From NCBI GenBank assembly GCA_030762935.1, contig CM060897.1:108590176-108654175 (forward strand): a stretch of 64,000 bases of DNA, read 5' to 3'. The notes below the pieces were generated by a model that saw only the letters and a list, made by a program, of their open reading frames with translations, was not told the DNA's origin and did not search any database. Every line of letters begins with the position of its first letter. The stretch's first letter is position 1. This document shows positions 1 to 10,446 of the stretch, in pieces. This DNA comes from Hymenopus coronatus. Taxonomy: Eukaryota; Arthropoda; Insecta; Mantodea; Hymenopodidae. Position numbers and translations under genes: made by a program.

Positions 1-928
1 CACATTAAAAATGAGTGTTCTTAATTCAAGTGATTGTTGTCATATCAAATGAAGATGAATCTCACATGAAAATTCTGTCTTGATAAAAATTAGACTTTGT
101 GGGGGAATTTCATCTAACCTTATAAAGGGTATTACAGAATAATATTACAGTACACACTTAGTTTTCCATTCAATCTTGTTATAGAGAGAATTAAGTCATA
201 TGAGCTGACTCAAAAGAACTTAACAATACTCTTTGTGGAAATGCATTAAACCTGGAAATGGCAGTTAGGAATGCTGATAACCAAGACACGGAATGGCCAT
301 TTTTAGTAATTTGAACTACTGTTTGCCATATTATTATTACTTCTTTACAACAATGACATTATGGTAGCAAATTTGCAAATTGCCATCATTATAGAGGTAT
401 AATTTAACTAGTAGTTGCTTTGTTTTGTGATTTGTTTTTTTAAAAGTTAACTTTTCTCTTCATGTAATTGCAGATCCTTCATTGTGGTCGAAAACCTTTT
501 ATCATAATTTGTGCTGCAACCTGTATTTACTACATTATCCTAATAATACTTTGCTTAGAAAATATTTATTATTTCAGTTATGCCAAGATTATGATGAATT
601 TAATGTAGCATGACTAAATTTAACATAGCATAACTTGAACATCTGACAAGGGAGCTATTTAAGATTGACTTACTTTAATGTGACAGATCAAACTTTTCTT
701 TCCTGTTACGTTAAGTGATGATGCACGGTAATTAGAACCGACTGACATGAAAGCAATAGCATCAAGTAATAAAAAAACTAACAATCAAGAGTCATTCCGG
801 TTATATTAAGTTTAGCAGCATTTTATAACTTCATATTACATCCCATCACATTAAGCAAAGTTCAGCATATTCACAGCTTAAATTGGCAATCTGAAACTAA
901 AAGGTTGAAGTACAGTTATGTAATTTAC
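1..928. other. AT-rich non-coding sequence
   Basis: I see no coding region, RNA gene or recognisable repeat here. Its right edge is the putative splice donor of the minus-strand exon at 929-1,012, so it may be an intron of that gene. Confidence 0.4.
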
Positions 929-1012
929 CTTTGCAGTTACATTTCCTTTTGGTATGTTTGATATTGATTCACCTTTCTGAGAAGCCTCTACTGGAGCACC
1001 AAGGAGCTTATC
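929..1012 (-). CDS. putative internal exon of an unidentified minus-strand gene
   Basis: Read on the minus strand, a pyrimidine-rich tract ending in CTGCAG precedes an 84-bp open block that ends in AAAG followed by the donor GTAAAT. The block is exactly 28 codons, begins DKLLGAPVEASQKGE and ends PKGNVTAK, with no stop in the frame that keeps both splice sites in phase 0. No stop, an acceptor with a good polypyrimidine tract and a consensus donor together make a real exon plausible, but I do not recognise the protein and found no partner exon. The gene would be transcribed leftward out of the window, divergent from the capping-enzyme gene whose promoter lies about 17.5 kb away. A chance open block between chance splice sites cannot be excluded. 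Confidence 0.35.
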
Positions 1013-2502
1013 CTGCAGAATTAAAAATAGAAATAGAAATCATAATAACAACAAAAACAAGAATATGATTTTGGAAAATAATGCAATTAAAACAGTATGT
1101 ATGAAACTCCACCATAAATCCAAAGAAGGAAAACTGTTTAACGAGTCAGGAGTAAGGGCTGCAATTTGTCGCCTACACATTTCAAGCTTTAATTTGAGGA
1201 AGCAATGATAAAATTGAAATTACAGCTGCATAAATTTAATATATATCTGAAAACGAAATAAAAGAGTAGTTTAAAAAAAAAACTCTTGTTTGCTGATGAG
1301 CAGGTTATTTTAGTTAGTGACAAGGATATGCTATAAAAGGTGCAATTTGAACTGTGAAAAATCACAAAAAAGGCGAATTTAACCCTTTCAAAGGTGAAAA
1401 CCAAAGTGATGACATTGATAAGTAAAAGGTAAGTGAGATCAAAGTTTGTAGTGGAACATTAGATCACAGAATAATTCTAATTTCCTTGGCTGCCATTTAT
1501 CTTATACATATGAAAAAATATTACTCATAAAATTGATAAATTTAATAACATGAACAAGACTATTAGAAGAACATAAGGAATATAATAAGACAAGGAAACA
1601 TACAGATTAAAATATACAAAGTTATGGGAAGATCAACATCTTTAGCTTCTGCATGTGTTATAATATCAAACTTTGCTTTATGTGTCATACCTTTTTTTGG
1701 CAGGTTTTTATTCTAATTATATAATTTGAAATAGTTTCTTTAAGAAATTTAAATATATTTATATATTTTTTTTGTATTTTTTTCTACAGGACTAACAGTT
1801 TATATGAAAGAAATATTTAGACCTTAACAAAGAAAGATGGAAGCTGATTACTGGCAACAAAAATGTGATTCTCTGGAGTGCAGTAAGAGTAACTTGACTG
1901 GTTTACTTCAGAAAAATTAAATAAGAAATGACCTAAGAGTTAACAACCTGTTAGAAATTATAGATCAGTATCGACAAAAATGGTGGAAGCACATACAATG
2001 CATCACCCAAAATAGACTTCCAAAAATATATGCTGAATATGTATCTAATGGAAAATGAAGTGTTGACTGTCCAGCAAAAAAATGTAACTTTTAAAATAAA
2101 AGATGTTGAAATGTTGTACTCAGTGCCGGATTTAGGCCTAGGTAGTTGCCTATAATGGCAATTTTCCAGGGGGCAGTATTTTCTCTATCATTTTTTTTTT
2201 TCTGTAAAATTTATTTCTAAAAAATGTTGACAAATCTTTTCTGAAGTTTGTACAACTTGTGAAAGACGAATATTGTACTGTTATTTATCACAGGCTTGCG
2301 CCAAAAGTAAAAGGAAAGACTGCAGTTGTGTAATTTTATTGCAAAACATGCAGAAAGGGTGGGGAGGAAATTACTACATTTAACTGCTCATATAAACAAC
2401 AATACCTTGTTGAAAATCAAATAGGATGTATGCTTATTATTTATTGCATTTTATACAACTTAACTATTTTTCAATAAAGATATGTATTTTTTCTTTCTCC
2501 AT
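1013..2502. other. AT-rich non-coding sequence
   Basis: No supported gene or repeat. The short open frame near 1,189-1,404 on the minus strand is low-complexity translation with no family features. This may be intron of the putative minus-strand gene. Confidence 0.35.
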
Positions 2503-2640
2503 ACATACTATGTACTCCACCCAAAAATTTGATACCGAGATTTCATCAGAAATATATGTTTTAGGGTCCCCTGTATCCAAAAAAGCATTTTTCACACATA
2601 CACACCCACACATGCACATATATATTCATCTAAAAAGTAA
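2503..2640 (+). repeat. repeat B, truncated head segment
   Basis: The run CCACCCAAAAATTTGATACC followed by a GATTTCA...TATGTTTTAGGGTCCCCTGTATCC block recurs many times in this window (for example 15,105-15,180, 35,865-35,940, 45,480-45,550 and, inverted, 14,150-14,220). This copy stops at a CA-rich simple repeat after about 140 bp. Confidence 0.7.
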
Positions 2641-2716
2641 TTTTTTATCCTTGTGACATTCATTACATATTTTTTAAATAGGAACTTTTTCAAATTAAGA
2701 AAGAAGGTTTAAATAT

Positions 2717-2920
2717 ATGGAAACAGCATTTAAATACTTAAATAGCTCTTGCAATGGAAAGAAAAGAAAGGCTACTAAGCAGTGCACTTTGGTAGATGGG
2801 AACTTCTGGCTGGCAGACCATGAGTTTGGCAGAGATGGAATCCATTTCAATCACAGAGGATCCCACAAATTTGGAAAACTATTGCGTGATGTAATTAAAT
2901 CAGTGTGTGAGGTAAACTAA
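2717..2920 (+). pseudogene. LINE ORF1 C-terminal SGNH/esterase-like fragment
   Basis: The 67-residue frame holds LADHEFGRDGIHFNHRG followed by a KFGKLLRDVI segment. The D-x-x-H arrangement inside DGIHFN matches the last catalytic block of SGNH/GDSL hydrolases, which occur in ORF1 proteins of CR1-type LINEs. Only this C-terminal block is present, and it ends at a stop just before the endonuclease region, which is the expected order. No signal peptide or host-gene context suggests an independent gene. Confidence 0.6.
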
Positions 2921-2990
2921 TAAACTGTGTGGTGGGTGATATTACAGTGACCAAAGCTAGTGATCAAAGTGTACCAGAGCTCAAGAAGAC

Positions 2991-4022
2991 TTGCAGAGAT
3001 CTGATGTTCCATCAGGAACCAGTCTTAGAAAGGCAAATCCTTCTAATAATCAACATGCTGCAGACCCAGAACAAGGACAACAAGCAAATAGGGTAAAGGA
3101 AAAGGTATGTGGTTACTTAGCTGTGCCTAAAAATAAAATATTCCTCATCCATCAGAACATTCAATCGCTAGGCAACAAAACTAATGAGCTAGACATCCTA
3201 CTCTCAACCCAATTAAAAGAAGCAAACATTCTTTGCCTTACTGAACACTGGCTCAGGGAGGATAGTCTAAAATTAACAAAGCTATCTGGTGTTACACTAG
3301 CAGCATTTTCATGCAGAGCCACTTTTAATGGAGGGGGAACCTGTATTTTTGTAAAAAATGGTTTAGAATTTAAGACCCTCAATAACCTATAAAATATTAT
3401 AAAAGAAAAAGAATTTGAGTGTTCAGGCATCCAACTGTTAAATCCCAACTTCACAATCATTAGCATATACAGAACCCCTAGCAATGATACCAAAGCTTTC
3501 CTAAACAAACTGGACACAGTACTAGAGCAAAATATTAGTAATAGCACAAAAGCAATCATCTATGGTGACTTTAATATAGATTTGAACAGCAAATCAAACT
3601 CTACATCAGCGCTAGTAAACCTCTTAGCAACTTACAATTTAAAACAAACTGTATTCCTACTTACACAAATCACACAAGACTCCTCCTCCCTAATATATCA
3701 AATTTTTGCAAACTTTGACATACCTAAGTGGAAGAATGAGGTTCTTGATCTAGGATTTAATGATCATAATGCACAAACAATAATACTACCTAATTCAGTT
3801 AGTCTTATACAAGACCCAGAGGCCACAAAGAAAAGGACAATAAATGATCATAACATCCACTATTTTATGCATTTATTTAGCAAAGAATCTTGGAGTGAAA
3901 TCTACGATGGAAATGTATCAAACAAATTTAAGACCTTCATACAAACATTTCAGTTCCAACTTCACACTGCATTTCCATTGAAAACCATTAAGAAACAACC
4001 TGGTTATAATAGCAAACACTAG
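2991..4022 (+). pseudogene. LINE AP-endonuclease domain, broken
   Basis: The frame reads FLIHQNIQSLGNKTNELDIL, then ILCLTEHWL, SIYRTPSND and IIYGDFNIDL. These correspond to the N-terminal Asn block, the catalytic Glu, the YR block and the GDFN block of LINE apurinic endonucleases, which nick target DNA to prime reverse transcription. A single TAA at 3,390-3,392 interrupts the frame after NGLEFKTLNNL, and reading continues in the same frame to a TAG at 4,020. The final SDH motif has become NDHNAQT near 3,760. No reverse transcriptase follows, so the fragment is dead. Confidence 0.8.
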
Positions 4023-4075
4023 ATTACTTCTGGAATAACAAAATTATGTGCCACTAAATGCTACTTACATAAAAA

Positions 4076-4268
4076 ATAAAAGAATTTGAGTCAGTTTTTG
4101 TAACACAAACATCACTTATTTTTACTTACTGGGGACCGATTTCGGGTAACAGTTGTTCCCATTTTCAACCCTTAATTCCGAATTAAAAGCCCCTACATTG
4201 AGGACCAGGAGCATCTGCTCACAACGGCGGGAACGGAAGAGCAGCCCAGGGACGTCGAAGTAGATCGA
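4076..4268. other. junction between LINE and gypsy fragments
   Basis: A short non-coding junction. It contains GGGGACCGATTTCGGGTAAC near 4,130, which resembles the non-coding termini of several arthropod retroelements, but I cannot assign it to a family. Confidence 0.3.
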
Positions 4269-4906
4269 ATGGGATTGTTGCGGGTATGGCCAGTCCGTAC
4301 ATCTGATGAGGGATCTTCCACACCAATCCGAGGAGTAGACGAGAAACAAGTGAGGCGTGGCGAGGGGTACGTCGGGGTCTCATCACCGTCTCCTCAAGTG
4401 GCAGGCTGGATACGTGAGACGTTGTGCCGAGTTCTAATGGAAACGGGCGCCACCGTGGCCGTAATCAAACCTGCCGTCGCGGAGGGTTTGCCGTCGAGGA
4501 GACCAAATCGGCCCTACCAGCTAGTAACGGCTTCGGGCGACACCTTGCCTATAGAGAAGGAGGTTTTGCTAGAACTCGGAGCATCACAAGACTGTGGGTG
4601 TTCATCGCGAGGGTGGCTGAGAATGTGATACTCGGACTGGATGCCCTCAGGAGCCACAACGCGACAGTCGATGTCGGCAGGAGAGTTTTGCGACTCGGTC
4701 GAGGTGAGGCTTCAAAGCCTCGACGAACAGTCAGTTGTCTGCAGAGTGATCTTGATAGAGAATGTGCTCGTGCCCGCAAGCAGCGAGATGGCTCTAAAGC
4801 CGCGTCTGAAAGGCCAAAAATCAAGGAACATTTTGATCGGATTACTCCATTGAATGTAATGTGCGTCGCCAGGGCATTGTTGCTTGCCAGGAATAAGTAC
4901 ATGTGA
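4269..4906 (+). pseudogene. gypsy aspartic protease and protease-RT linker, inactive
   Basis: The segment reads VLMETGATVAVI and continues into SRRPNRPYQLVTASGDTLPI, the usual order of a retroviral-type protease, then shifts frame near 4,585 to ENVILGLDALRSHNATVDV, the C-terminal GLD/HNATVD block. The catalytic Asp of the D-T/S-G triad is replaced by Glu (ETG at about 4,437-4,445), so the enzyme would be inactive even apart from the frameshift. In the family this enzyme cuts the Gag-Pol precursor. Confidence 0.75.
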
Positions 4907-5395
4907 GACTATTGAACCCATCGAACGCCAACTATGATTTACGGCCGGAACGGAGTTAGGAAAATGCGAGCCAGCATCAAGTGTGTCGCTGTACGACGGA
5001 ACCGATGGGCAGAAGCGAAGCAAGATCTGGGACCTCTACTGGGGGACTTGCTGAGGAAGAAGGCCCGGCACCTACTTCGGAAAAATCAGGGCATTGATGC
5101 CTTGCCAAGAAGAAGTGCATATGAGACTACTGAACCCAAGGGACGCCAACCAGGACTTACGGGCCGGAACAGAGTTAGGGAAATTCGAGCCAGCTGCAAC
5201 TGTGTCGTTGTTCGACGGAACCGAGGGGCCGAAGTGACGCAAGATCTGGGACCTCTACTGGAGGACTTGCTGAGGAGGTAGGTCCGACACCTACCTCGGA
5301 AATGTCAGTCTGTTTTCAGCAAGTGACGCAAGATGGGACCTCTACTGGAAGACTTGCTGAAGAGGTAGGTCCGGCACCTACTTCGTAAATACCAG
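4868..5395 (+). repeat. imperfect tandem duplication inside the gypsy element
   Basis: A unit of about 220 bp containing GCAAGATCTGGGACCTCTAC and GGCACCTACTTCGGAAA is present twice (about 4,868-5,090 and 5,091-5,310), followed by a third partial copy (about 5,325-5,395). The copies differ by roughly 10-20 percent. The unit spans the protease-RT linker, which encodes DLGPLLGDLL-like peptides. This array is not part of a normal gypsy pol and accounts for the extra length between protease and RT. Confidence 0.75.
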
Positions 5396-5439
5396 GTCAA
5401 TACGATCACTGACCGAGTGCTCCATCAAATCGATATGGA

Positions 5440-6540
5440 AGACGCCCGACCAATCGTCAACCACCAAGACGTGTCCCTAAGGCGAAGCAAGTGGAGCCTC
5501 GACACATGCTGGAAGACATGAGAACAAGGGGGTTACAGAAAAGTCCGACAGCTCTTGGTGATGACCCCGTACTCTTAGTGAAAAAGAAGAACGATGAGCT
5601 ACGTTTCTGTGTGGACTATAGGAAACTGAATGCTACCACCAGGAATGATTGTTTCTCCTCTACCCCGGATTGACGACACTCTGGAAACCATCGGCGTAGC
5701 TCAGTGATTCTTGACCTTGGTTTTGAAGCCATGATACTTGCAGGTGGACCCCGGGGATACGCAGAAGACCGCATTCTCAACCGGCCAAGGGCTTTGGCAG
5801 TTTACAATTGTGTCCATTGGTCTCTGCAAAGCGCCAGCCACCTTCCAGTGGTTAATGTAGTCGGTGATGAGAGGGCTGTCTGCTATACCTGGATATCATC
5901 GTCCAGGTTAACCTGACCAAGGTTTTACACGATTTCAAGCGGCCAACCTGAAACTGAATGCAAAATGTCAACTCCTCTGTAAGGAAGTCAATTACTTGGG
6001 CCACGTAGTCTCGCCTAACGGGGTGGCCACCGACCCGGAGAAAGCTCGGGCTGTGAGAGACTGGCCTCGTCTAAGAGATAAACGGGAGTTGCACAGTTCC
6101 TTGGGTCTGTGTAGCTACTTCCGCCGATTCGTTAGAGGGTTCTCTAACTTCGCGAAGCCTCTCACTCGCCTGACGGAAGAACATCGGCCTTATTTGTGGA
6201 CAGAAGAGACTAAGGACGCATTCCATACGCTGAAGACAGCACTCTGCAGTGCGCGAGTTCTAGGGTTCCCCCAAACGGGTGGTTTCGTCGTGGACACCGA
6301 TGCAAGCGACAGCGGTATTGGAGGCATACTCTTCTAGATCCAGGACAGGAAGCGTACTTCAGCAAAATGCTTTCCAAAGCGGAGACGTTATTCGGCGGGA
6401 CCTCTTGGCAGTAGTGAAAGCACTCGAACACTTCCATAAATACCTATATGGCCAGCCGTTCCACCTGAGGATTAAGCACTCGGCCCTCACCTGGCTGTTG
6501 ACCTTTAAGAACTTAGAGGTTGCAGAGGTATAACTTTACA
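5440..6540 (+). pseudogene. gypsy reverse transcriptase and RNase H, broken
   Basis: Recognisable blocks are VLLVKKKNDELRFCVDYRKL (fingers, 5,570-5,630), the degenerate QFTIVSIG-like palm, LLYLDIIV (about 5,879-5,905), then GHVVSPNGVATDPEKA and SSLGLCSYFRRFV (thumb/connection, 5,999-6,130), and finally VDTDASDSGIGG (RNase H, 6,290-6,330). The YLDD catalytic box reads YLDI, having lost one Asp. Stops and frame changes occur near 5,670, 5,915 and 6,337. RNase H continues as RRDLLAVVKALEHFHKYLYG in another frame. The polymerase is therefore inactive. Confidence 0.85.
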
Positions 6541-7790
6541 TCAGAGCACCGGAGAGCGAAGGGCCACTACACGGATGCCATGTCGGAAGACCCTGCCCAG
6601 AGTGCGGCCACTGCAATATGGTAGAGGAGAAGGAGCATGCCATAGCAGTTCGCATGATATCGGCGGTGCCGCTGGATTGTTGGGATAGTGCAGCCCTGAG
6701 GAGGGAGCAGTTGTTGGACGCCGACCTGGCCCGCTCCTGAGAGGTGGGGGTGGGGATTAGGCCGAACGAGGAGTAGTGCATTAAAGTTCTATTGGGCCCA
6801 ATGGAACTCGCTGAAAGGCAAGGAAGGTGTGCTGTCAGGGATAGGGAGTTAACCAACGGGAAAATCCAGAGAGAAAGAGAGAGAGAGAGAGGGGGGGGGA
6901 CCTGAACCTCCCTCAGAGTAAGGTAACATAAGTCCTGGAGGAGGTACATGCGGGTACCATGGAAGGTCACCTTGGAACCACTAAACGATTGACAAACTTT
7001 GGCAGAGGTACACCGGTTGAGATTATGAGCAGACGTCGAGAAAGTGTTGCCAATGTCATGTTTGTGCAGCGAGTTGTTGGCCTCAAACTAAGAGCCAGGA
7101 TCACATGCAGCAGTACAATATGGGGACACCCTTCGAATGCATTAACATCGACATAGCTGGACTATTCCCTGTATCTACTAGTGGTCATGGACCAAGTGGC
7201 CAGAAGTTTATGCCATCCCTAACCAGGAGGTCAACGCAGTTGCAGACTGTCTCATGAAAGAGTTCTTCTGCCGCTTTGGAGTACTGCTCAACCAGGTGGC
7301 TTATCACCAGAGGGACTAGGATGTCAGGGTGCCACTCTTTTTTTTGGCCTACCGCTCGTCTAAGCATGGTACTATGGGGTTGACACCAGCCAATTTGATC
7401 TTTGACAGGGAGCTACATCTCCCATGTGACATGTTGGGAGCCCCCCTAGAGTGGAACAACCAGCAATTGATTACTTTGAGGACCTCATGGACCATCTTAA
7501 TGTTGCACACGAGATGACCCATCAACACATCCAGATAATGAGCAATTGGATAAAGCCCTGTTACGACTGCCAGGCCAACAGTCAAGGGTACAAGCCAGGA
7601 GAACTTGTGTGGTTATATCACCCTGCGAGGACCAAGTGATGTTGCTCCAAACTTCAACATCTGTTGCAAGGATTTTACTGCATGGTAAAGAGGATCTATG
7701 ATGTGGTCTATCACATCCAGAGACTGCCTAGAGTCAGATAGCCCACTGTGATGATGCTGGTGGGATGACCAGCTCAGAGGAGGGAGCAGT
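6540..7790 (+). pseudogene. gypsy RNase H-integrase linker and integrase, broken
   Basis: A Cys-rich linker (GRPCPECGHCNMVEEKEHA near 6,585) is followed by GHLGTTKRL (zinc-binding region, about 6,965), a degenerate VGTPFECINIDIAG-like core start (about 7,120), NQEVNAVADCLMKEFFCRFG (about 7,222-7,281), FLAYRSSKHGTMGLTPANLI (7,340-7,400) and YKPGELVWLY (about 7,588). This is the usual order of a gypsy integrase. Frames change repeatedly and stops are frequent, so no functional integrase can be made. A GA-rich simple repeat lies near 6,868-6,898. Confidence 0.8.
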
Positions 7791-7802
7791 GTAATGGTGG
7801 TG

Positions 7803-7906
7803 TGCCTTATATCCTTATTTCCCTTTTGCTTATAAGGAAACAAATAATAAGACCATTTATGTTAATTTTTATCTTGATTAGCATGAAGTAAACAGAAGAA
7901 TAATAT
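7803..7906 (+). repeat. repeat B tail segment, left of an insertion
   Basis: The CTTATTTCCCTTTTGCTTATAAGGAAA...GATTAGCATGAAGTA block is the conserved tail portion of repeat B. It breaks off at 7,906 and resumes at 8,939-9,010 with the TCATGTGAATGG...CAGATTTTT terminus, so the DNA between is an insertion. Confidence 0.7.
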
Positions 7907-8938
7907 AGGGCAACAAAATAAAACTTTTAAAAACTTTAAGGTTCATAGGTGATTCTTAAAGTTTTGATGTCACTGATTCCAGATTTGACCTCAATTCTTT
8001 TCTCTCGCCCACAGTTTTGTTACAATGTAACTTCATTACAAACCAGAAAATTAGCAGAACATATTCTATGAATGAAAAATAAATTAGAATTACAATATGT
8101 ACAAAGCTCTTATCTAAGTCTAAACAAGAAAATATCTCTAGTACATAGCCTCATGAGTCCATTTGCTTATATTTCTTTTCTCTCTTCTCTTTAAAGCTTC
8201 TGCTATAGTTTTTTCTCCTCTGAGTCGCTTGCAGAATATCTCGATGAAGTGACCAGCAGTAGTCTCCCATCATACTGGTATCCCAGCAACCCTGATACAT
8301 TCTTTCCACCACTTTGATGCCTTGATGAAACCACTCACCTTGTTCCTCATTCACCTCCCCCAAATTGTCTGGGAAGAAATCAAGATGACTATTCAAAAAG
8401 TGAATCTTCAGGCTCATCAAACATCCTAAACTTTTGGCAGTTTCTTGGGTCTGTGTAGCTACTTCTGCCGATTCTTTCAATTTTGTTTCTGATAAATGAG
8501 GAAACTTCTCGCAGAGATACTTGAACCATTGCCCATCTTTGGGTAAGGCTTTCACAAACTGTTTTATTAGGTCTAATTTGATGAGGTGGTAGCAAAATGT
8601 TTTCTGGATCCATGGTGTTCTTGTGGAGAATGTTCTTTTCTACTGGCTTTAAAACTTTTCTTGCAGGCCAACATTTTCTGGAACAAAGTTGATCTCGTGC
8701 TCAACTTCCCATTCACAAAAGAAACATGGGAGTTTGGTTAAACCACAGTGTTTTTTTATATCACTAGCGTATAAAATACTTTTGAAATTGCTAAAATTTT
8801 AACTTTCTTGAATATTTAATGGTGAATTCTAAAAAAATGGTGGATGACACAGCTTTTTTATTGTCATATTCAAATTCAGCATACTAAAAACCATAATAAG
8901 AAGGCAATTTCATTAAAAAAGTTATTTCATGTTGCCCT
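7907..8938 (-). mobile_element. 1.03-kb TIR DNA transposon inserted in repeat B
   Basis: The left end begins AGGGCAACAAAATAAAACTT and the right end, read in reverse, begins AGGGCAACATGAAATAACTT, giving imperfect terminal inverted repeats of about 25 bp. The flanks rejoin as a continuous repeat B copy, which fixes the boundaries to within a few bases. No clear target duplication is visible. It carries the C-terminal part of a repetitive arthropod ORF on the minus strand. The superfamily is not determined. Confidence 0.65.
8151..8700 (-). pseudogene. fragment of a repetitive arthropod protein carried by a transposon
   Basis: On the minus strand the conserved run DPENILLPPHQI, FKYLCEKFPHLSETKLKE, MSLKIHFLNSHLDFFP, DNLGEVNEEQGEWFHQ and MMGDYCWSLHRD matches, from memory, a family of uncharacterised proteins present in many copies in arthropod genomes. 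No enzymatic function is known to me. A frame change lies near 8,540-8,560. Between KLKE and MSLKIHF, family members normally have a longer conserved stretch beginning with a GIFVGP-like block. Here that stretch is replaced by a short segment whose DNA closely matches part of the nearby gypsy element (see findings). The copy is truncated and not functional. Confidence 0.55.
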
Positions 8939-9010
8939 GTGTAACCTTTTGAAACAATAGTTTGTTTTCAGCTCATATAGAGAAAATCATGTGAATGGCA
9001 CACATTCAGA
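8939..9010 (+). repeat. repeat B terminus
   Basis: GAGAAAATCATGTGAATGGC followed by ACACATTCAGATTTTT is the standard terminus of repeat B. It completes the copy interrupted at 7,906. Confidence 0.7.
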
Positions 9011-9014
9011 TTTT

Positions 9015-9940
9015 TGTGATATAAACTGAACCACTTGTTTGCAACCCCTCTGATGCCATATTGTCAAGTTTTTTTAAATAGGATTTTATGATCAACTGTG
9101 CCAAATACTGTTGATAAGTCAATAAAAAAACTTAAAGTATATTTATTTCTGTCTTTAGCATATAATATTTTCTCCACTAATGAAAATATGACCTTATTAA
9201 TCAATTTCTGAATTGCGCAATTGATGATTTATCATATATGACTAAAAAGCAACAAGTGTATTGAACATAATCATTTCAATTATTTTAAGAAAACAGAAAG
9301 CAATGTTATATATTTGCAGTTTTCTATGTATTTCCTGTCTCCTTTCTTATATACTATACATACTTAATTTTTGTTGTCTTGAAAATATTAGGAAAACAAC
9401 CTGTTAGGAAATATGCAATACAGATTTCTGTCAACAGTTTTAGCAATTTTTTCTCTTTTTTATGTAATAGCCTAATGTTCTTTAATCTGGTTGGTCATAT
9501 TAGATGATAAATGAAATCGGTGAAATGATGCTCAAATAATCTTGGGGTCCAAGGAGCTTACATTTACTCAACATTTGTCTTTTCAAGATAAGGGAAAATG
9601 CTGAATCCGGATAACTCATCCTAAGAGAGATTTGAACTCTTTTCCTCTTGAATGTGAGGCAGACATGCTATCCCCACAGTACCAAGTATTGTTTTACAAG
9701 AAAATAAAATATTTCATCACGATCATAACAGCATTTACTTTTGAAGCTATTGATAGCTTTCAGTTGTATGGTATAGATTTAGAGAAGCATTGTTGTTAGG
9801 AGTTTTAAGGGAAGTTAGTCCCTGTGCATATAGTAATATTTTGTATGTTAACATAGTGATTACATCAGCAAAATAATTGTTAAATATTTCACAAACATTT
9901 ATGGAATATGTGATATCATCAGTCACAGTCAACAACTATT
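9015..9940 (-). mobile_element. LINE reverse transcriptase fragment, interrupted by a SINE
   Basis: On the minus strand, EIFNNYFADV (9,860-9,890) is typical of the region before a LINE reverse transcriptase. KLINKVIFS and FFIDLSTVFGTVDHKILFKK (about 9,080-9,200) correspond to RT blocks in which D-L-S-K-A-F-D-T-V-D-H is usual. A tRNA-type SINE (about 9,465-9,690) splits the two parts. Multiple stops make it a relic. Confidence 0.65.
9465..9690 (-). mobile_element. tRNA-derived SINE, family 1, copy 1
   Basis: Read on the minus strand it starts with a tRNA-like head containing the B-box-like GAGTTCAAATCTC, then a body with TTTTCCCTTATCTTGAAAAG and CATCATTTATCTAATATGAC. The same body occurs at 41,810-42,035 and 48,310-48,545. 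The A-box is degenerate. SINEs of this kind are transcribed by RNA polymerase III and mobilised by LINE machinery. Confidence 0.7.
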
Positions 9941-10077
9941 CTATCATGGGAATTTTTATTACAATTAATTACAATCGTAACTACATTCCTTTATTCTGGC
10001 AGTGTGTAACTTTTTAGCAGCTGTAATAACTCTACTCTACTCTAATAAATGTAAAAGAAAATATGCTTAATCATAGT

Positions 10078-10446
10078 GCAAGAAAAGAAATACATAATTA
10101 AAATATGAGAAACATAAACAAACTGGATATACCTAGCCATAGATTAAATAAAACAAGTAAACATAAAATAATAGGTATAAAGTTTTTTAATGCACTACTA
10201 GATAGAATATGTAACCTTAATCTTCAGGTATTTAAGAATAGAGTCTATACATGGCTGATGAAAAATCCTATATACAATATTCAGGAATTTAAAGAGCTGA
10301 ACAAGAATGGCATATGAGTTTGAGTGTCGTTTTATATATTGTATAGCTAAGGAGAATACGGTTGTATATATAGTTGTAAGTGACGAAGTCTATTGTAAAT
10401 TTTTGTATTTACCCAATGACTGATAAATAAATTCAATTCAATTCAG
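10078..10446 (+). mobile_element. LINE 3' end with TTCAA-type tail
   Basis: The C-terminal reverse transcriptase peptide (NINKLDIPSHRLNKT, IGIKFFNALLDRI, FKNRVYTWLMKNPIY) runs from 10,105 to 10,317 and is followed by about 110 bp of 3' UTR and the microsatellite-like tail AATTCAATTCAATTCAG. This architecture is typical of the 3' ends of CR1/jockey-type LINEs. It is 5'-truncated by incomplete reverse transcription, as usual. A related 3' end is at 12,372-12,999. Confidence 0.75.

Larger units (their letters stand above)
2705..4075 (+). mobile_element. non-LTR retrotransposon 5' fragment (CR1/L2/jockey-like)
   Basis: Two coding remnants in a row, an esterase-like segment and an apurinic-type endonuclease, mark the front half of a LINE. 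The reverse transcriptase is missing: similarity stops near 4,070, where unrelated sequence and then a gypsy element begin. One in-frame stop at 3,390-3,392 and another at 4,020-4,022 break the endonuclease frame. The combination of an SGNH-type esterase with an APE endonuclease is known from CR1/L2-type LINEs; clade assignment from this fragment is an inference. Confidence 0.75.
4269..7802 (+). mobile_element. decayed Ty3/gypsy LTR retrotransposon pol region
   Basis: Protease, reverse transcriptase, RNase H, linker and integrase segments occur in the canonical gypsy order on the plus strand, scattered over three frames with many stops. No gag nucleocapsid and no intact LTR is visible. At the 3' end a purine-rich tract (GAGGAGGGAGCAG) is followed by TGTAATGG at about 7,791, which looks like a polypurine tract and the first bases of a 3' LTR. 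The LTR is cut off within a dozen bases, where repeat B begins. The segment is more GC- and CpG-rich than its surroundings, as expected for a coding insert of a later age than the AT-rich host intron. Confidence 0.85.

Noticed and set aside
4302..4350. CTGATGA followed by GAGAAAC, possible hammerhead ribozyme
   Set aside because: No stem II or stem I pairing, and the sequence lies in the gypsy coding region, so the match is by chance.
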